Assembly (NCBI RefSeq): GCF_029784155.1
Contig: NC_073691.1
Coordinates: forward strand, 58,514,217-58,578,216
Source of the DNA: Uranotaenia lowii
Lineage: Eukaryota > Arthropoda > Insecta > Diptera > Culicidae
Direction: 5' to 3'
Length of the DNA stretch: 64,000 nucleotides
The translations under genes and the position numbers were made by a program. The notes under the pieces were generated by a model, which saw only the letters and a program-made list of their open reading frames with translations, was not told the origin of the DNA and searched no databases. Below, piece after piece: positions 57,101 through 64,000 of the stretch. Each line of letters opens with the position of its first letter. Within the stretch, counting starts at the first letter, position 1.

Positions 57101-58255
57101 GTTTTCGATGGCCATCGATGGAGAAATCGCTTCGTTGTTTCTGGAGAAGCCTTCCACTTTGGTTCCAATTCCAGCCGATAGGGAACCGGGCAGCGTCCGC
57201 TGGATTCGGCTGCTACGGGCCAACCACGCTGTGGTGAATGTTGACCGGGAGCTGGTAGACGAACCACAACAAATGGAGATGTGGGCCGTGGATCGCCTGG
57301 TGTATTCCGGCCTAACCGGGTGTTTTCGCAACGCAGGGGCGTCGTTCGGAGCTGCTTAAGTTGGGGGTCAAGCAGTGCGGTCGGGATATATGAAAAACCG
57401 GGCAAAGCGTGTGGAAACGACGTCACGCTTTCCCAGACGGATGGGGATAAAACCGGGTACTTACAGCTTACACAATTTGACGAAGTGTAAAAGCTGTACC
57501 TCACTCAATAATGTGCCACAAATGTCGAACCGGCACAGACGAGTTGCACCAGCGGTTTTCCCTTTTTCATCGGCCTCCTTGGCCGGACACTCCGCACAAA
57601 AACTCCGAAAAAAAACTACTTCGCGAGGATTTTCTTTAATAGATGTTAACTGTCTCCGTATCCCGATGTAAGTGAACGACACATCCGCCGTCGTTTACGC
57701 ATGAGCCTCCAGATTCCCGCTCTTTTCTCTCGGGTTTTCTGGATCCGGTGTCATATGCATCAAATGACACCTGTCATTTGACGGTCAACCTCGATTAGGG
57801 CATATTGGGCAAGCTACTTTTTATGGCTATATTTAAATTTAAATTTACTTATTTATAATGAGCCAAAACCAAACAAAATTAAAAAAAACAAGACCGCGTA
57901 AACAAAACAAAAAAAACTATTGCTCCATTGAATTGGTACCGAATGCAAACATTGTTTGAATCGGTAACACGTTAGAAAATTATAAGGATTTTTCAATTGT
58001 CGATCAATCAAACTTCAACAAACATTCAAAGGAACAAGAGTAAAATTCAAACCGAACGCATTAATATGCCAAAAGCTACAACAAACCAAACTGAACTAAA
58101 ACTGGGAGAAAACACGCATCAAATTAAAACTAAAATCAGTTTAGGCAGTCACACACAATATAGTAGGTACACACATTCATTGGAAAATAAAGCAACCTGC
58201 ATGGTTGTCTATTATTTCGGTTGCCTTCGAACGACGAACGACATCGGCTCACCAT
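45113..58255 (-). CDS. WDR44: WDR44-like WD-repeat protein (Rab11-binding), seven exons
   Basis: Exons on the minus strand: 58255-58253 (the ATG alone), 48402-48252, 48193-47942, 47875-45806, 45747-45533, 45466-45335, 45274-45113. All introns are GT-AG and the sum is 2985 nt, 994 residues plus stop (human WDR44 is about 913). The N-terminal half is Ser/Thr-rich and disordered, with a Pro/Lys-Arg patch (APPRRKKKTRKL) and an acidic-basic segment before the propeller. WD repeats run from GEHTGAVWCMKFSSCGRLLA through DKTVRLWHIS, DGKLRLWNIPDKKVALW, RIRLYDLRDLN and ENQMIYIWKTHHDY to GGYVLVSADFNGCIKVFI. WDR44 family proteins bind GTP-Rab11 on recycling endosomes and link them to ER contact proteins. 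The initiator codon at the last three bases of exon 1 is inferred from phase and the GTGAGC donor. Intron 1 holds a 9.5-kb LTR element. Confidence 0.9.
48458..49570 (-). repeat. 3' LTR of the gypsy element
   Basis: Differs from the 5' LTR by one base that I could see (g/a near 48538). On the minus strand: TATA-like ATTATAAATA (49460-49451), then a palindrome TCAAATGACA-CC-TGTCATTTGA (49361-49382), and AATAAA at 48660-48655. The antisense strand carries two in-frame open stretches, 48709-48960 and 48976-49272. Confidence 0.95.
49571..50624. other. Non-coding part of the gypsy element between pol and the 3' LTR
   Basis: This would hold env in an infectious gypsy. No membrane or signal-peptide frame is present on the element's strand. 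The polypurine tract is at 49571-49582. The remainder has only short frames. Confidence 0.6.
50625..50998 (+). CDS. Antisense spliced-looking mini-ORF inside the gypsy element
   Basis: On the strand opposite gag-pol, exon-like pieces 50625-50716, 50780-50852 and 50916-50998 are separated by two 63-bp introns, gtaagt...ttcttttcag and gtgagt...(T)n-ag. From ATG 50711 one frame stays open through both junctions for 53 residues: ML, then ILSETGKLQQDGNLDQFLLI-PEEN, then VILPYSLLPRNLREKSSK..., ending at TGA 50996-50998. Two good introns of insect length, both frame-preserving, are unlikely by chance. It may be a captured host gene fragment. No family recognised. Confidence 0.4.
51102..54383 (-). 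CDS. pol: Gypsy Pol polyprotein (protease, RT, RNase H, integrase)
   Basis: Open for 1093 codons, read by -1 frameshift from Gag. Protease: IKGLLDSGSNQTLISDKL. RT: WSLPVVPVIKPSGKVRLCLD, LSTIDLSEAFLQIPL, YRFTRCPYGLVNSPSRLAR, FVFVYLDDIVV. RNase H: FTIQTDASDVAVAGVLTQ and the HKLSTPQRNYHACEKETLA block. Integrase: an HHCC finger (HLGTDKT...CSICKET), core Asp in IAVDYIGPLP, Asp in LISDNASVF, and Glu in SQANPVERVNRT. A C-terminal stretch follows. All catalytic residues I can check are present and no stop interrupts the frame. The nominal ATG at 54383 is unlikely to be used. Confidence 0.95.
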   Translation of the reverse strand: MSELPTGQSSGRRMQIAQWSNLLHLWLQRLRHTELSVLPKKRSSDTRKAPRVERPRVNSPTPELSLLNCEPVNPDWYTSETSEILQITIQNSGDNRPYAWVYIHDIRIKGLLDSGSNQTLISDKLHTRLRNTKLHALQKKMELRSADGGKLSILGEIFIPYHFENQIKIVPTLVIKDLLIDCLLGMTFWSKFNIYPQVQCALLHEESGAEPRTPEYILTPEETEKLEEIKRLFQVAKPGYLPITPLAQHSIEIAEEWKAKPPVRQYPYTMSPKIREKVVEEINRMLEIGIIERCQSDWSLPVVPVIKPSGKVRLCLDARKLNERTVRDAYPLPHPGRILGQLPRAKYLSTIDLSEAFLQIPLEPKSRNYTAFSIQGSGMYRFTRCPYGLVNSPSRLARTMDLVLGNGELEPFVFVYLDDIVVVSETLEHHLQLLAEIAKRLRRANLSINLDKSHFGVNELPFLGYLLSIDGLRANPEKIRPIVEYERPITVTKLRRFLGMANYYRRFIEDFSGTTAPLTDLLKTKGKTITWSDQAEEAFCSIKEKLITSPILVSPDFDKEFTIQTDASDVAVAGVLTQSQDGQERVIAYFSHKLSTPQRNYHACEKETLAALLSIEAFRGYIEGSHFTLVTDSSALTHILRTKWKTSSRCSRWSLALQQYDITIKHRKGKDNVVADALSRCVAAVSAETVSTWYDDLRKKVMNQPDEYVDFQVKDGLLYKFVSTPNLPYDHRFEWKLVVSPEKRASILKECHDESMHLGTDKTLAKIKLKYYWPKMTKEIREYIKACSICKETKPASVPVVPTMGDQKLTTHPWQIIAVDYIGPLPRSKKGNQHILVATDLFSKWCMLIPVRKIDSTSLSTYLRDQWFFRYSTPETLISDNASVFLSKQFKDFLGKFGVRHWLNSRYHSQANPVERVNRTINAAIRTYVREDQRLWDSKLSEIETVLNTTRHSSTELTPFFIVHGHEAFTKGSDHRWVNSADQTNNEQRINERKELFSKIYELVQTNLKKAHESGKQRYNLRHRLNAKPFEVGQLVYKRNTKLSNAAEKYNAKYGPVFLPARVVRRIGSSSYELEDTNGKSLGVWPAAHLKPG
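54212..56515 (-). CDS. gag: Gypsy Gag polyprotein
   Basis: 767 codons from ATG 56515. The N-terminal third is helical and acidic, followed by a Pro/Ser/Thr/Asn-rich linker (about residues 250-430). A capsid-like region of the retrotransposon Gag type follows (KIEKYSGTDRGTKLNEFLAL, GPAKSWYMSMRHPY, LDALLRFQIYQRRQQRNETF, DREKLDIVKRNLRNDYKKSL). The C terminus has two zinc knuckles: CLNCRQVNHQVEEC is canonical CCHC, but the second, CYICGFKGFDTQNC, has Phe where His is expected. Assembles the particle and binds RNA. The frame overlaps pol by 172 nt. Confidence 0.9.
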   Translation of the reverse strand: MATNATGLRQRFENRYQELRPELLEGNDLDSELIMRSVEITGDRSLTRRRRILRDLLRQERERGTPEMIVPSTPEEEISVCRDRVIYLEQSVLNSNRVAPKVKHTLLHLANRLAVLGSNTLAPINEEAGKLLTRVCDHLDKYFPSNIPDTTPIQDIVDELFDKAEEGERGNSSPEQEAIECLKRMGLISTDLEKPDVNIFRDSLIALEKELIQLRSKTFLNERTNLEKTTVTNPLINQNTSNEPYTGTIPRLTDVTVECTVVTNQYARPITTPAITSDYNPISSVPRPSINPTTTPYPYKLTEYASYDSVRDPTPYPFTQPWFNRSSINGNSMSLIPTKVSTSSTPQSMPNAWPNLPYSRAQALFEPTTLASYQVTMSKWPNSFSQSPPTFSQTTATPQVSFPVPPQNIHPTVSYPNPYPPYNVPPCMHLPDRNVAVAHKTLPVSLWKIEKYSGTDRGTKLNEFLALVEQLALSERVSEQELFDSAFHLFEGPAKSWYMSMRHPYPGRLMNWHHLVWELKRNFAHPELDALLRFQIYQRRQQRNETFQDYYFAMDKMFRSMMHPMEDREKLDIVKRNLRNDYKKSLLWQPIFNLPQLIEAGHVIDSSNFAMYSQVFASERAVNLVTQNNPVNSRSEHSRYPRSNQNRNENWRDKPKNSSRENYPFKKNSDNARSVSEPKKTPTPENQPGPSRPRRTIDYLVEGFTPPPANVCLNCRQVNHQVEECRSLNGLICYICGFKGFDTQNCPYCQKNGRPTLEKRRESKDLA
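54220..54266 (-). promoter_or_regulatory. Programmed -1 ribosomal frameshift site (gag-pol)
   Basis: Minus-strand slippery heptamer A AAA AAC (54266-54260) is in the correct phase for Gag (CAA AAA AAC). It is followed 8 nt later by a stem of 8 positions with one A-A mismatch (54251-54244 with 54235-54228, 8-nt loop). An outer GGTC/GACC pairing (54259-54256 with 54223-54220) encloses it. Slipping by -1 enters the pol frame at KKRSSDTRKAPRV. Confidence 0.8.
56857..57969 (-). repeat. 5' LTR of the gypsy element
   Basis: 1113 bp, the partner of 48458-49570. Carries the same TATA-like box, palindrome (57760-57781) and antisense open stretches. Transcription of the element on the minus strand starts in this copy. 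Confidence 0.95.
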
Positions 58256-60888
58256 GATTCGGTTGGTTGGCTAAAGCGCGCACGTGAGAAGCAGATGGGA
58301 CTACGCTGCCGCTGCGCCGTTCATGACCAATGATTTCGGGTCAGGTGCCCTTTCAACAGCGGTGCCATTTTCAGTGCGGAGAAATTCGATCTAGATTTTG
58401 CATTCAATTTGTAATTTAATTCAAGGTTACCAGTTTCGGCTAACTTGAAATCTAGTGTTTAAGTTGAGATATTAGAAAATAAGAAATTCGGTTGTATTAA
58501 GATATATTGACAGTTTTACACGAACACCACCATGCTTGGCATCGCTCCTCAGATTTGCCCGTTCAGAGTAAGAGCGTGTATTTTTTTCGCTGTGCTCTTC
58601 CCAAGCAGAGACTCTTTAAAAAATGCTCAGTTACCTCCAGAGCGACCAAGCGTCCACCCAAGTGTGGGCAAGAGATGCAAGCAAACTGATGAAGTGCGTT
58701 CTCGGTGCAGATTAATTCGTTCGCACTCGGGCGAAAGTGAAGCTTTACAGAAAACTCGGTTTGTCTTCATCGGTTGCGTCTGGATCGATGTTTGGAAGTG
58801 TGTCAGAATTTACAATGCAGAATATAAATCTAACGGAACTAAATGAATAACGCCAAAGGTAGTTAAGATAGAATGCTGGTGTTTTCGACAACATTGCTCT
58901 GTAAAATAAAGCGCATATTTTGATATGAAATATAAAGTTTAGAAGTCCACCAATAGCGAGATATAAATCATAACTTTCTTGTTTAGCATTTTAGAGCTTT
59001 AGTTTCTTCTACAAAGTTATTTATCTCAACAAAATATACAACTTTGCTTAACATATCAAAGCTCTACAATCTTAACTCAAGGAGATACGGTTGAATTAAA
59101 AAAAAATACTTGAAAAATGCTCTACAAAAAGTTATTGTTATTATCGCGCTATTTTTAAATCTCTCGCCTTTAAATTTTATATCAAAATATGCGAAATAAC
59201 AACTTTGCCCAAAACACCTATCTTTTCATTCCTGAGCGAGTTCCTCTAGATTGATGTTCTGCACCAGGACAAATGATTAGCTACGAAAACTTTCTTCGGT
59301 CGAAAAATATCAAAAGCGTAGCGGTTAAGGAAGATAAATCCTAAATTTTACGATTTGTGAAAGTTTTGAAGTTTTACTATTATAATTTGTCCCAGATCCC
59401 TGCGTAATGTTCACGGTTTGTTTAAAAGACAAAGATTTTTGGATAATTTTAGTAAATGTTACTTTACGAATTGCTGCTTTTGTAAATTAATGCTTCCTAC
59501 GTACGATATTAAAATCACATAAATCTAAGTATACAGCAATTTGCGGATGCCCGAATATTGTGAAAAAACCACTTGGATTTTGCCCAGTTTTATCCACATT
59601 ATTTGGAAAATGAAACAAGAAAATCAAATTCAGTTTAAAATTGTTTGTCAAAAATTGAGTTTGTGAAAGTTTATTTCATCAAAAATCAAACCAAAACTTT
59701 CCTTCGTATGCTTTAAACATAAATTTGACACTGCTGATGTGTTGCAACAAAAAAAAGTAAGTCGTTTTCCTTCACTAGATGAATGTCTGGAATTTCCTCA
59801 GATTTGGCCGGATATTGCTCGGTTTATGGAATGGAGAATTTCAGATTATTTACCCGGTTTTCACCATGTTTTTCAAATAATTTGCCAGGAAGTGCCCGGC
59901 CCGGCTACGTACAGAAATACATAAATCTACATTGGACCTCTTCAACTGATGCACTGTTCCGCACTGCATAACGGTTTTTTTTTGAAGAAAACATTCCTGC
60001 ATTGAAATCTTTCCGGCTGGATACACTGAGCTACGCAGCAGCGTCGCTAGAGCACAATTTTCTAGCCAGCTCCTTCTCTTTTCTTTAGAGCGAGCGACGT
60101 CCACCCGACCATCAGAGCAACCGCAATCGGGCGCACTCGGCAAAAAGATAAGTGAACGTTGATCGGCTGAGCAGTGCACTCGGAAACCGAAATGATAAAA
60201 GTGTTATTCGTTCTCTGCTCTGTTCTGTTTGCGAGGTGTTGGACAAGCATGAACACCACCTTAGCAGGAGGCCTCAGCCCTAACCTCAAACCATGGGAGA
60301 ACAGAATCAATTTTTGAGAAGGGCGCACGATAAACGCGATTTTGCGGTACTTATCTCGACAAATTCGCCCTGTGGAAAAGCGACACACAGATGCTCGTGT
60401 TTTGATTTTTTGGGTGTTCAGGGCTGCCAAGTGCATTGATATTTGGAAAATGGAAAACTCAGAAAAACGTTTTCATGAGTACTGAGAATTTGCAACTTTC
60501 CCGTAGATTTCTATTAGAATATGAAATTAAACGCAACATTTATCTGGACTGAATAACAACTATCTGTATCGCACACCTAAACGATGGAGCGAATTATGTG
60601 GATATATTTAAAATAATCAGAGCATGCAGGCTATTATTTTCATAGTCAACATAAACGTGGCTTTCATTAATTTCCTTTTTTTTGTAACAGTGAATTATTT
60701 TGCATTCGTTTAAAAGTTAGAAACAACTCTTTTTAATTTACCGAGAAGTACATGTCAGATGTTTTAAATTCTCCTTGAAAATTCAATAGCGAAAGATGGC
60801 TTATCTTCATCTATTTAGAGACGCCCCGTAATGAATTCAAACGTTTTGCTGTTGATTGTTAAAAAAATTAATGAATTCAGAAATATTA
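58256..60888. other. Upstream region of the WDR44-like gene; no certain gene
   Basis: 58256-58850 is GC-richer and should hold the non-coding part of WDR44 exon 1 and its promoter (minus strand); no TATA box stands out. The + frame 58532-58846 (104 codons) has no recognisable feature and is probably chance. 58905-59190 contains inverted GCATATTTTGATAT / ATATCAAAATATGC arms about 280 bp apart, perhaps an old MITE. Strings around 58640-58740 and 60070-60150 (AGAGCGA, GTCCACCC, GCACTCGG in the same order) resemble each other, suggesting a duplicated promoter-like segment. Confidence 0.4.
60192..60317 (+). CDS. Possible 41-residue secreted peptide
   Basis: ATG at 60192 (context ccgaaATG) opens MIKVLFVLCSVLFARCWTS, a good signal-peptide profile, followed by a short polar tail ending ...PWENRINF at TGA. 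Upstream 60062-60190 is GC-rich. The frame is short and unsupported by homology or splice sites, so it is a weak candidate. Confidence 0.2.
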   Translation: MIKVLFVLCSVLFARCWTSMNTTLAGGLSPNLKPWENRINF

Positions 60889-61912
60889 CACGGAAAATAA
60901 TAAAAAGGTAAAATTTACCGAGTTAGCAAAGGTGAACGCTCGTGAAAGCCAAAAAGGTAACTTCTACCTCTTCGAGGTGAAACTCACCTCACAGCGAGGT
61001 AAAATTTACCTGAATCGAGATTGGAAAAAAGGTACAATCCACCGAGAAAAAAGGTGAATCCAAAAAAGGTAAATCTTACCTCGTAGCGAGGTGAAGTTTA
61101 TCTGAATTGAGCTCAATGAAAAAGTATAATTCACCTAGAAAAAAAGGTAAATCCAAATAAGATAAAACTTACCTCTTAGCGAGGTGGAATTGACCTGGAT
61201 TGAGCTAAACAAAACGGTACAATCATCTCGAACAAAAGAACTATTTGCCGAATCCGTTAATTGAGGTTAAGCTGTTTTGTCGTTCAGAAGGGAAGTTTTG
61301 TTTCGTGCCAATATGGAAAAATCGGAACAGAATTGTAAGTGTTTTCTTAGCTATTATTTAGTTGTGCTGGTTCTCATCATAATAATTTGTTTTTATTTCA
61401 GATCAGCCCAGCTTCGAGGTGTATTCCACGTCATCCTCCAGATATCATTCCGGAAAAGCCGGACCTGACTGGATAAGTCGCCATTATGGCGCGGAAGAAC
61501 GCGAAGCCAAATTGCCACGAGCCTGGCGAAAAAAGGACTTACCTCAATTTTTTTAAACAAGGTGATATATTTATTATGATTATGATATATTTAAAAAAAA
61601 TAATATAATGAATTGTACCTATTTATTTTTAAAATAAATATAAATTTTTGAATGAATTTTGTTTTCATTTTTATTGAAGAAACCAACCAAACCAACTAGC
61701 ATTTACCTTTCAAATCAGTGAATGGGAAAACGATATTTTGCTAGGTGAATGCGAAAAAGGTAAAATTTACCATTTTTCTAGGTGAATTGAAAAAAGGTAA
61801 AATTTACCTTTTTGCTAGGTGAATGAAAAAAAGGTAAAATTTACCTCGAAAGAGGGGTGGAAAAAATTCACCTCGCAAAAAGGTAAATTTTACCTTTTTT
61901 TTATTTTCCGTG
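60889..61912 (+). mobile_element. 1-kb inverted-repeat element with GGTAAAATTTACC arrays and a small spliced gene
   Basis: Ends CACGGAAAATAA / TTATTTTCCGTG with 3-bp duplications tta (60886-60888, 61913-61915), consistent with PIF/Harbinger (TWA) targets. Both flanks carry degenerate palindromes AGGTAAAATTTACCT with GCGAGGTGAA spacers (about 60905-61200 and 61755-61905). The middle (61260-61600) is of different composition and encodes the two-exon frame listed separately. No transposase. Confidence 0.75.
61313..61556 (+). CDS. Two-exon 58-residue protein carried inside an inverted-repeat element
   Basis: Exon 1 61313-61334 (MEKSEQN plus one base) ends at GTAAGT. A 67-bp intron (61335-61401) ends TTTTTATTTCAG. 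Exon 2 61402-61556 continues in phase: YQPSFEVYSTSSSRYHSGKA, then PDWISRHYGAEEREAKLPRA, WRKKDLPQFF, stop. Both splice sites are near consensus and the junction keeps the frame. The protein is basic and Ser/Arg-rich with no domain I recognise. Its place in the centre of a mobile element suggests a captured host gene fragment or an element-specific accessory protein. Confidence 0.45.
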
Positions 61913-61915
61913 TTA

Positions 61916-62388
61916 TAATTAGTTTAAAACAAACAAATACTGATTTTAGTAACGCACCTAGCATCACTGGTGAGGCCGTCAGCTCATCAAAGTTTGAGGT
62001 TATGGCTGAGGCCAATTTTTCGCCAATACTATCGCCCGTATATACCCTTATACTGTTTACCGGAATTCCATTTACCGGAAGTACCATTTACCGGAATACC
62101 ATTTACCGGACTGTACTATTTACCGGAATTCCATTTACCGGACTATACCATTTACCGGAAAACCATTTACCGGAGTATACCATTTACCGGAAAATCATTT
62201 ACCGGAACTACCATTTACCGGAATTTCTTTAAAACGTATAAATATGGGTTGTATCTCATTTCCCCAAAAATATTCGGCAGAATAGACCTTGTAGAGAATA
62301 TTGGAGATAGGTAAATAATAATTGAATAATTTGAAGATATTATTGAGTAACTTTTGAATATACTTATAAATATATATTTATAGATAAT
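61916..62388. other. AT-rich spacer with a tandem repeat
   Basis: Holds the TTTACCGGA array at 62056-62226; otherwise no feature. Confidence 0.5.
62056..62226 (+). repeat. Tandem array of TTTACCGGA with variable spacers
   Basis: Eleven copies of TTTACCGGA, each followed by a 6-8 bp spacer (mostly ending CCA), at a period of 15-17 bp. The core is invariant while spacer length and sequence vary, unlike a plain minisatellite. Confidence 0.85.
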
Positions 62389-63401
62389 GGCCCTTATTCT
62401 GCGCCGCGCGTGACGTGACGATTGTCACCTCACCTCGAGTCACCGTGAGATTTGTCACCTTATTCCCGGAGTCGATATGGGTAAAGTGACAGATGTTCAT
62501 TTCTGGTGAGCGACCGAATGAACTCAAGTGTCAAATTTGTTCGGTTTGTATTTATTTCGTTCGCGATTCCAAATGTTAAAATTAAATTTTAAATCAAAAT
62601 GTACAAATTTCGGTACGCAAACGGTCACTATCGGGTTGCAAGGTTTAAGCAAGCAGCTGGAATCACTTTTGGAGCTGCGAATAAAGCGAATCGGACAGAA
62701 TTTGGTCATATATCTTTGGTTCCTGGAGCGGCTTAAAAAAACATCCACCAGAAAAGCGGAAATCGACGGCTGCTGCCTTTGCATACGGATCAACACATGG
62801 GATACGACACCTCGACGTGGATAAACAACGGTTCAGTACAGGACTTCGAAGCTTATTTTGTTCGAAAACAACATTACCGGGTGAAAGTGAAATACCCCCC
62901 GTGACGGGAATCGGATAAGATTTAGTGAAGTGCAAAAAATGTGTTTTTTTTTCAAATTTCGATGCATGTAAATGAAGTTGTATAAAATGAAATTATAACC
63001 TCTTTTAATTCTATATGTTTGAATTTATTTTCAACGTCTAGTAAACATTTTTTTTTGCTGCACAAATGATTGAAAAAATCAAAAATTGAAGTGATTTTTG
63101 TTTTGATTGATTCTAGAACTATCATACTTTAGTGTAATTAAACGTTTAGAGCCTAATTATTCCATTTTGTATCAATTTTCCATTCAATTTCTCTCTCGTC
63201 GCCACCTGAAAAGGTACCGACAATTGTCACCTAAAATCGTCACCCGAATGCGACGATTCTCACCCACGGTGACTATCAGAATAGGGTAAGAACTCAAAAA
63301 GTTCATCCGAAGTGACGTTCCTCACCTAAACCGACTACTGGAATAGAGTGACTTGGGTGACTCGACTATCGTCACCTCATGCGCGGCGCAGAATAAGGGC
63401 C
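62389..63401 (+). mobile_element. 1-kb inverted-repeat element with GTCACC motifs and one open frame
   Basis: Ends GGCCCTTATTCTGCGCCGCG and the complement of GGCCCTTATTCTGCGCCGCG match for 20 bp, with 3-bp duplications aat (62386-62388, 63402-63404). GTCACC/GGTGAC motifs are dense in the outer 130-200 bp on both sides. The frame 62573-62824 lies inside. Superfamily unclear. Confidence 0.75.
62573..62824 (+). CDS. 83-residue open frame inside the inverted-repeat element, unknown
   Basis: From ATG 62573: MLKLNFKSKCTNFGTQTVTI, then a helical segment GLSKQLESLLELRIKRIGQN followed by LVIYLWFLERLKKTSTRKAE, ending TPRRG-stop. A second frame reads MYKFRYANGHYRVARFKQAA from 62600, and a third reads WINNGSVQDFEAYFVRKQHY further on. 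The true coding path, if any, may thus involve frameshifts or splicing. Not recognised. Confidence 0.3.
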   Translation: MLKLNFKSKCTNFGTQTVTIGLQGLSKQLESLLELRIKRIGQNLVIYLWFLERLKKTSTRKAEIDGCCLCIRINTWDTTPRRG

Positions 63402-63404
63402 AAT

Positions 63405-64000
63405 ACGAAATTCAATGTGTCCCACAGTGAGCGACTTGCTCAAAGAGCAACAAATAATCAAGGAGAGTATATACATGCAGGAGAGAGTTTTTGGTGAGTT
63501 TGATTGTGGTGAGTGAGAGGAGGTTGAAAGGAAAGGCAGTTGATAAAGAGTAGTAAAGGAATGCAGTTGAAAATAGGTTAGATAGGATAGATTAGTGAAT
63601 AAAGAAAATAAGATGGTTGTGTTTAAATATTCACAATCTCTTCTGGATAATAACCGGCCAGACACGACAGACCTCTCCTCAGAATTGTTATCACCAGAAT
63701 TTATAATTTCTCAAAAAAAAAAAAATCCCCAGAATTACCATTACAAACAAGAATTCGAAAAAAATGAACTTGTTTCCATAAAAAGGATTTTTCAAAATAT
63801 TATTCTTTGCGGCAAAGCCGCAACCAACGAGGATGAAGGGGCTGAGGCGGCACAAAGCCGCTGAGGCTCCCAAATCCGAGGAGGCCGCCGACCCGCCGTC
63901 GGAAGCGGCGGCCCTATTACATTGGTCTAGGTCTGTCAGTGCTTCCTAGGTCTGCGTGAAAGCTAGGGGCAATCCCTTAGCCCCGTCCGCCACGCGACAG
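63405..64000 (+). other. Probable 5' end of another retroelement running off the window
   Basis: After 63405 the composition shifts to purine-rich. A frame at 63595-63864 ends in a GC-rich tail with several perfect hairpins: TTGCGGC-AAA-GCCGCAA (63807-63823), GCGGC...GCCGC (63847-63861), GGCCGCC...GGCGGCC (63883-63913) and GGGGC...GCCCC (63966-63984). AATAAA occurs at 63598. This looks like a structured leader, but no family can be named. Confidence 0.25.

Larger units (their letters stand above)
48458..57969 (-). mobile_element. Full-length Ty3/gypsy LTR retrotransposon, recent insertion
   Basis: 9512 bp with two 1113-bp LTRs, target duplication cgtt (48454-48457, 57970-57973), TG...CA LTR ends, and a primer-binding site starting TGGCGATCC two bases after the 5' LTR (56854-56846). 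The polypurine tract is CTAGGGGAGGAT next to the 3' LTR (49571-49582). Gag and pol are long intact frames joined by a -1 frameshift signal. No env frame. The domain order protease-RT-RNase H-integrase places it in Metaviridae (Ty3/gypsy). It is in sense orientation within WDR44 intron 1, 51 bp upstream of that intron's acceptor. Confidence 0.95.

Noticed and set aside
58532..58846. 104-codon + frame upstream of WDR44 as a gene
   Set aside because: No recognisable domain, no splice signals, and it lies in the expected promoter or 5' UTR of the divergent gene.
62056..62226. CRISPR-like regular repeats
   Set aside because: The repeat core is 9 bp with 6-8 bp spacers, far too short, and the sequence is eukaryotic.
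61819..62232. 137-codon frame with TGIPFTG repeats
   Set aside because: Translation of the TTTACCGGA array and element arm, not a protein gene.

Overview
Eukaryotic, AT-rich, intron-bearing DNA. Two conserved animal genes with short GT-AG introns sit in a mass of insect-type transposons (DD37E Tc1/mariner elements, a Ty3/gypsy element, copia remnants, RTE-like and RNase H-bearing LINEs, and hAT, Harbinger and TA-target inverted-repeat elements). DD37E transposons and this repeat mix are best known from mosquitoes, so a mosquito-like dipteran is the most likely source. This is inference; nothing in the window names a species.

Layout. 1-7.7 kb: nested transposons (a hAT-like element inside a DD37E transposase remnant, then a 5'-truncated LINE carrying two further insertions). 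8.0-8.8 kb: foldback element. 8.8-11.2 kb: non-repetitive sequence resembling a 3' UTR. 11.8-13.8 kb: a second DD37E remnant split by a 1-kb TA-target element. 15.7-20.9 kb: RTE-like LINE split by two hAT-type non-autonomous elements. 21.2-21.5 kb: a possible small two-exon gene. 24.0-43.8 kb: six-exon beta-mannosidase gene on the + strand; about 17 kb of its introns is transposon-rich. 45.1-58.3 kb: seven-exon WDR44-like gene on the - strand, convergent with the beta-mannosidase gene. Its first intron holds a complete 9.5-kb Ty3/gypsy element with LTRs that differ by about one base. 58.3-64 kb: upstream DNA with two 1-kb inverted-repeat elements, each carrying a small open frame.

The two host genes are housekeeping genes: lysosomal breakdown of N-glycan mannosides, and Rab11-linked membrane recycling. 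Both reconstruct in frame across every splice junction (909 and 994 residues), so both look functional despite heavy intron invasion.

Most worth a second look: (a) a textbook -1 frameshift signal (A AAA AAC plus stem-loop) in the gypsy element; (b) a spliced-looking mini-gene lying antisense in the env position of the same element; (c) three unrelated 1-kb inverted-repeat elements carrying small, intron-bearing or open frames; and (d) precise nested insertions with readable target-site duplications.
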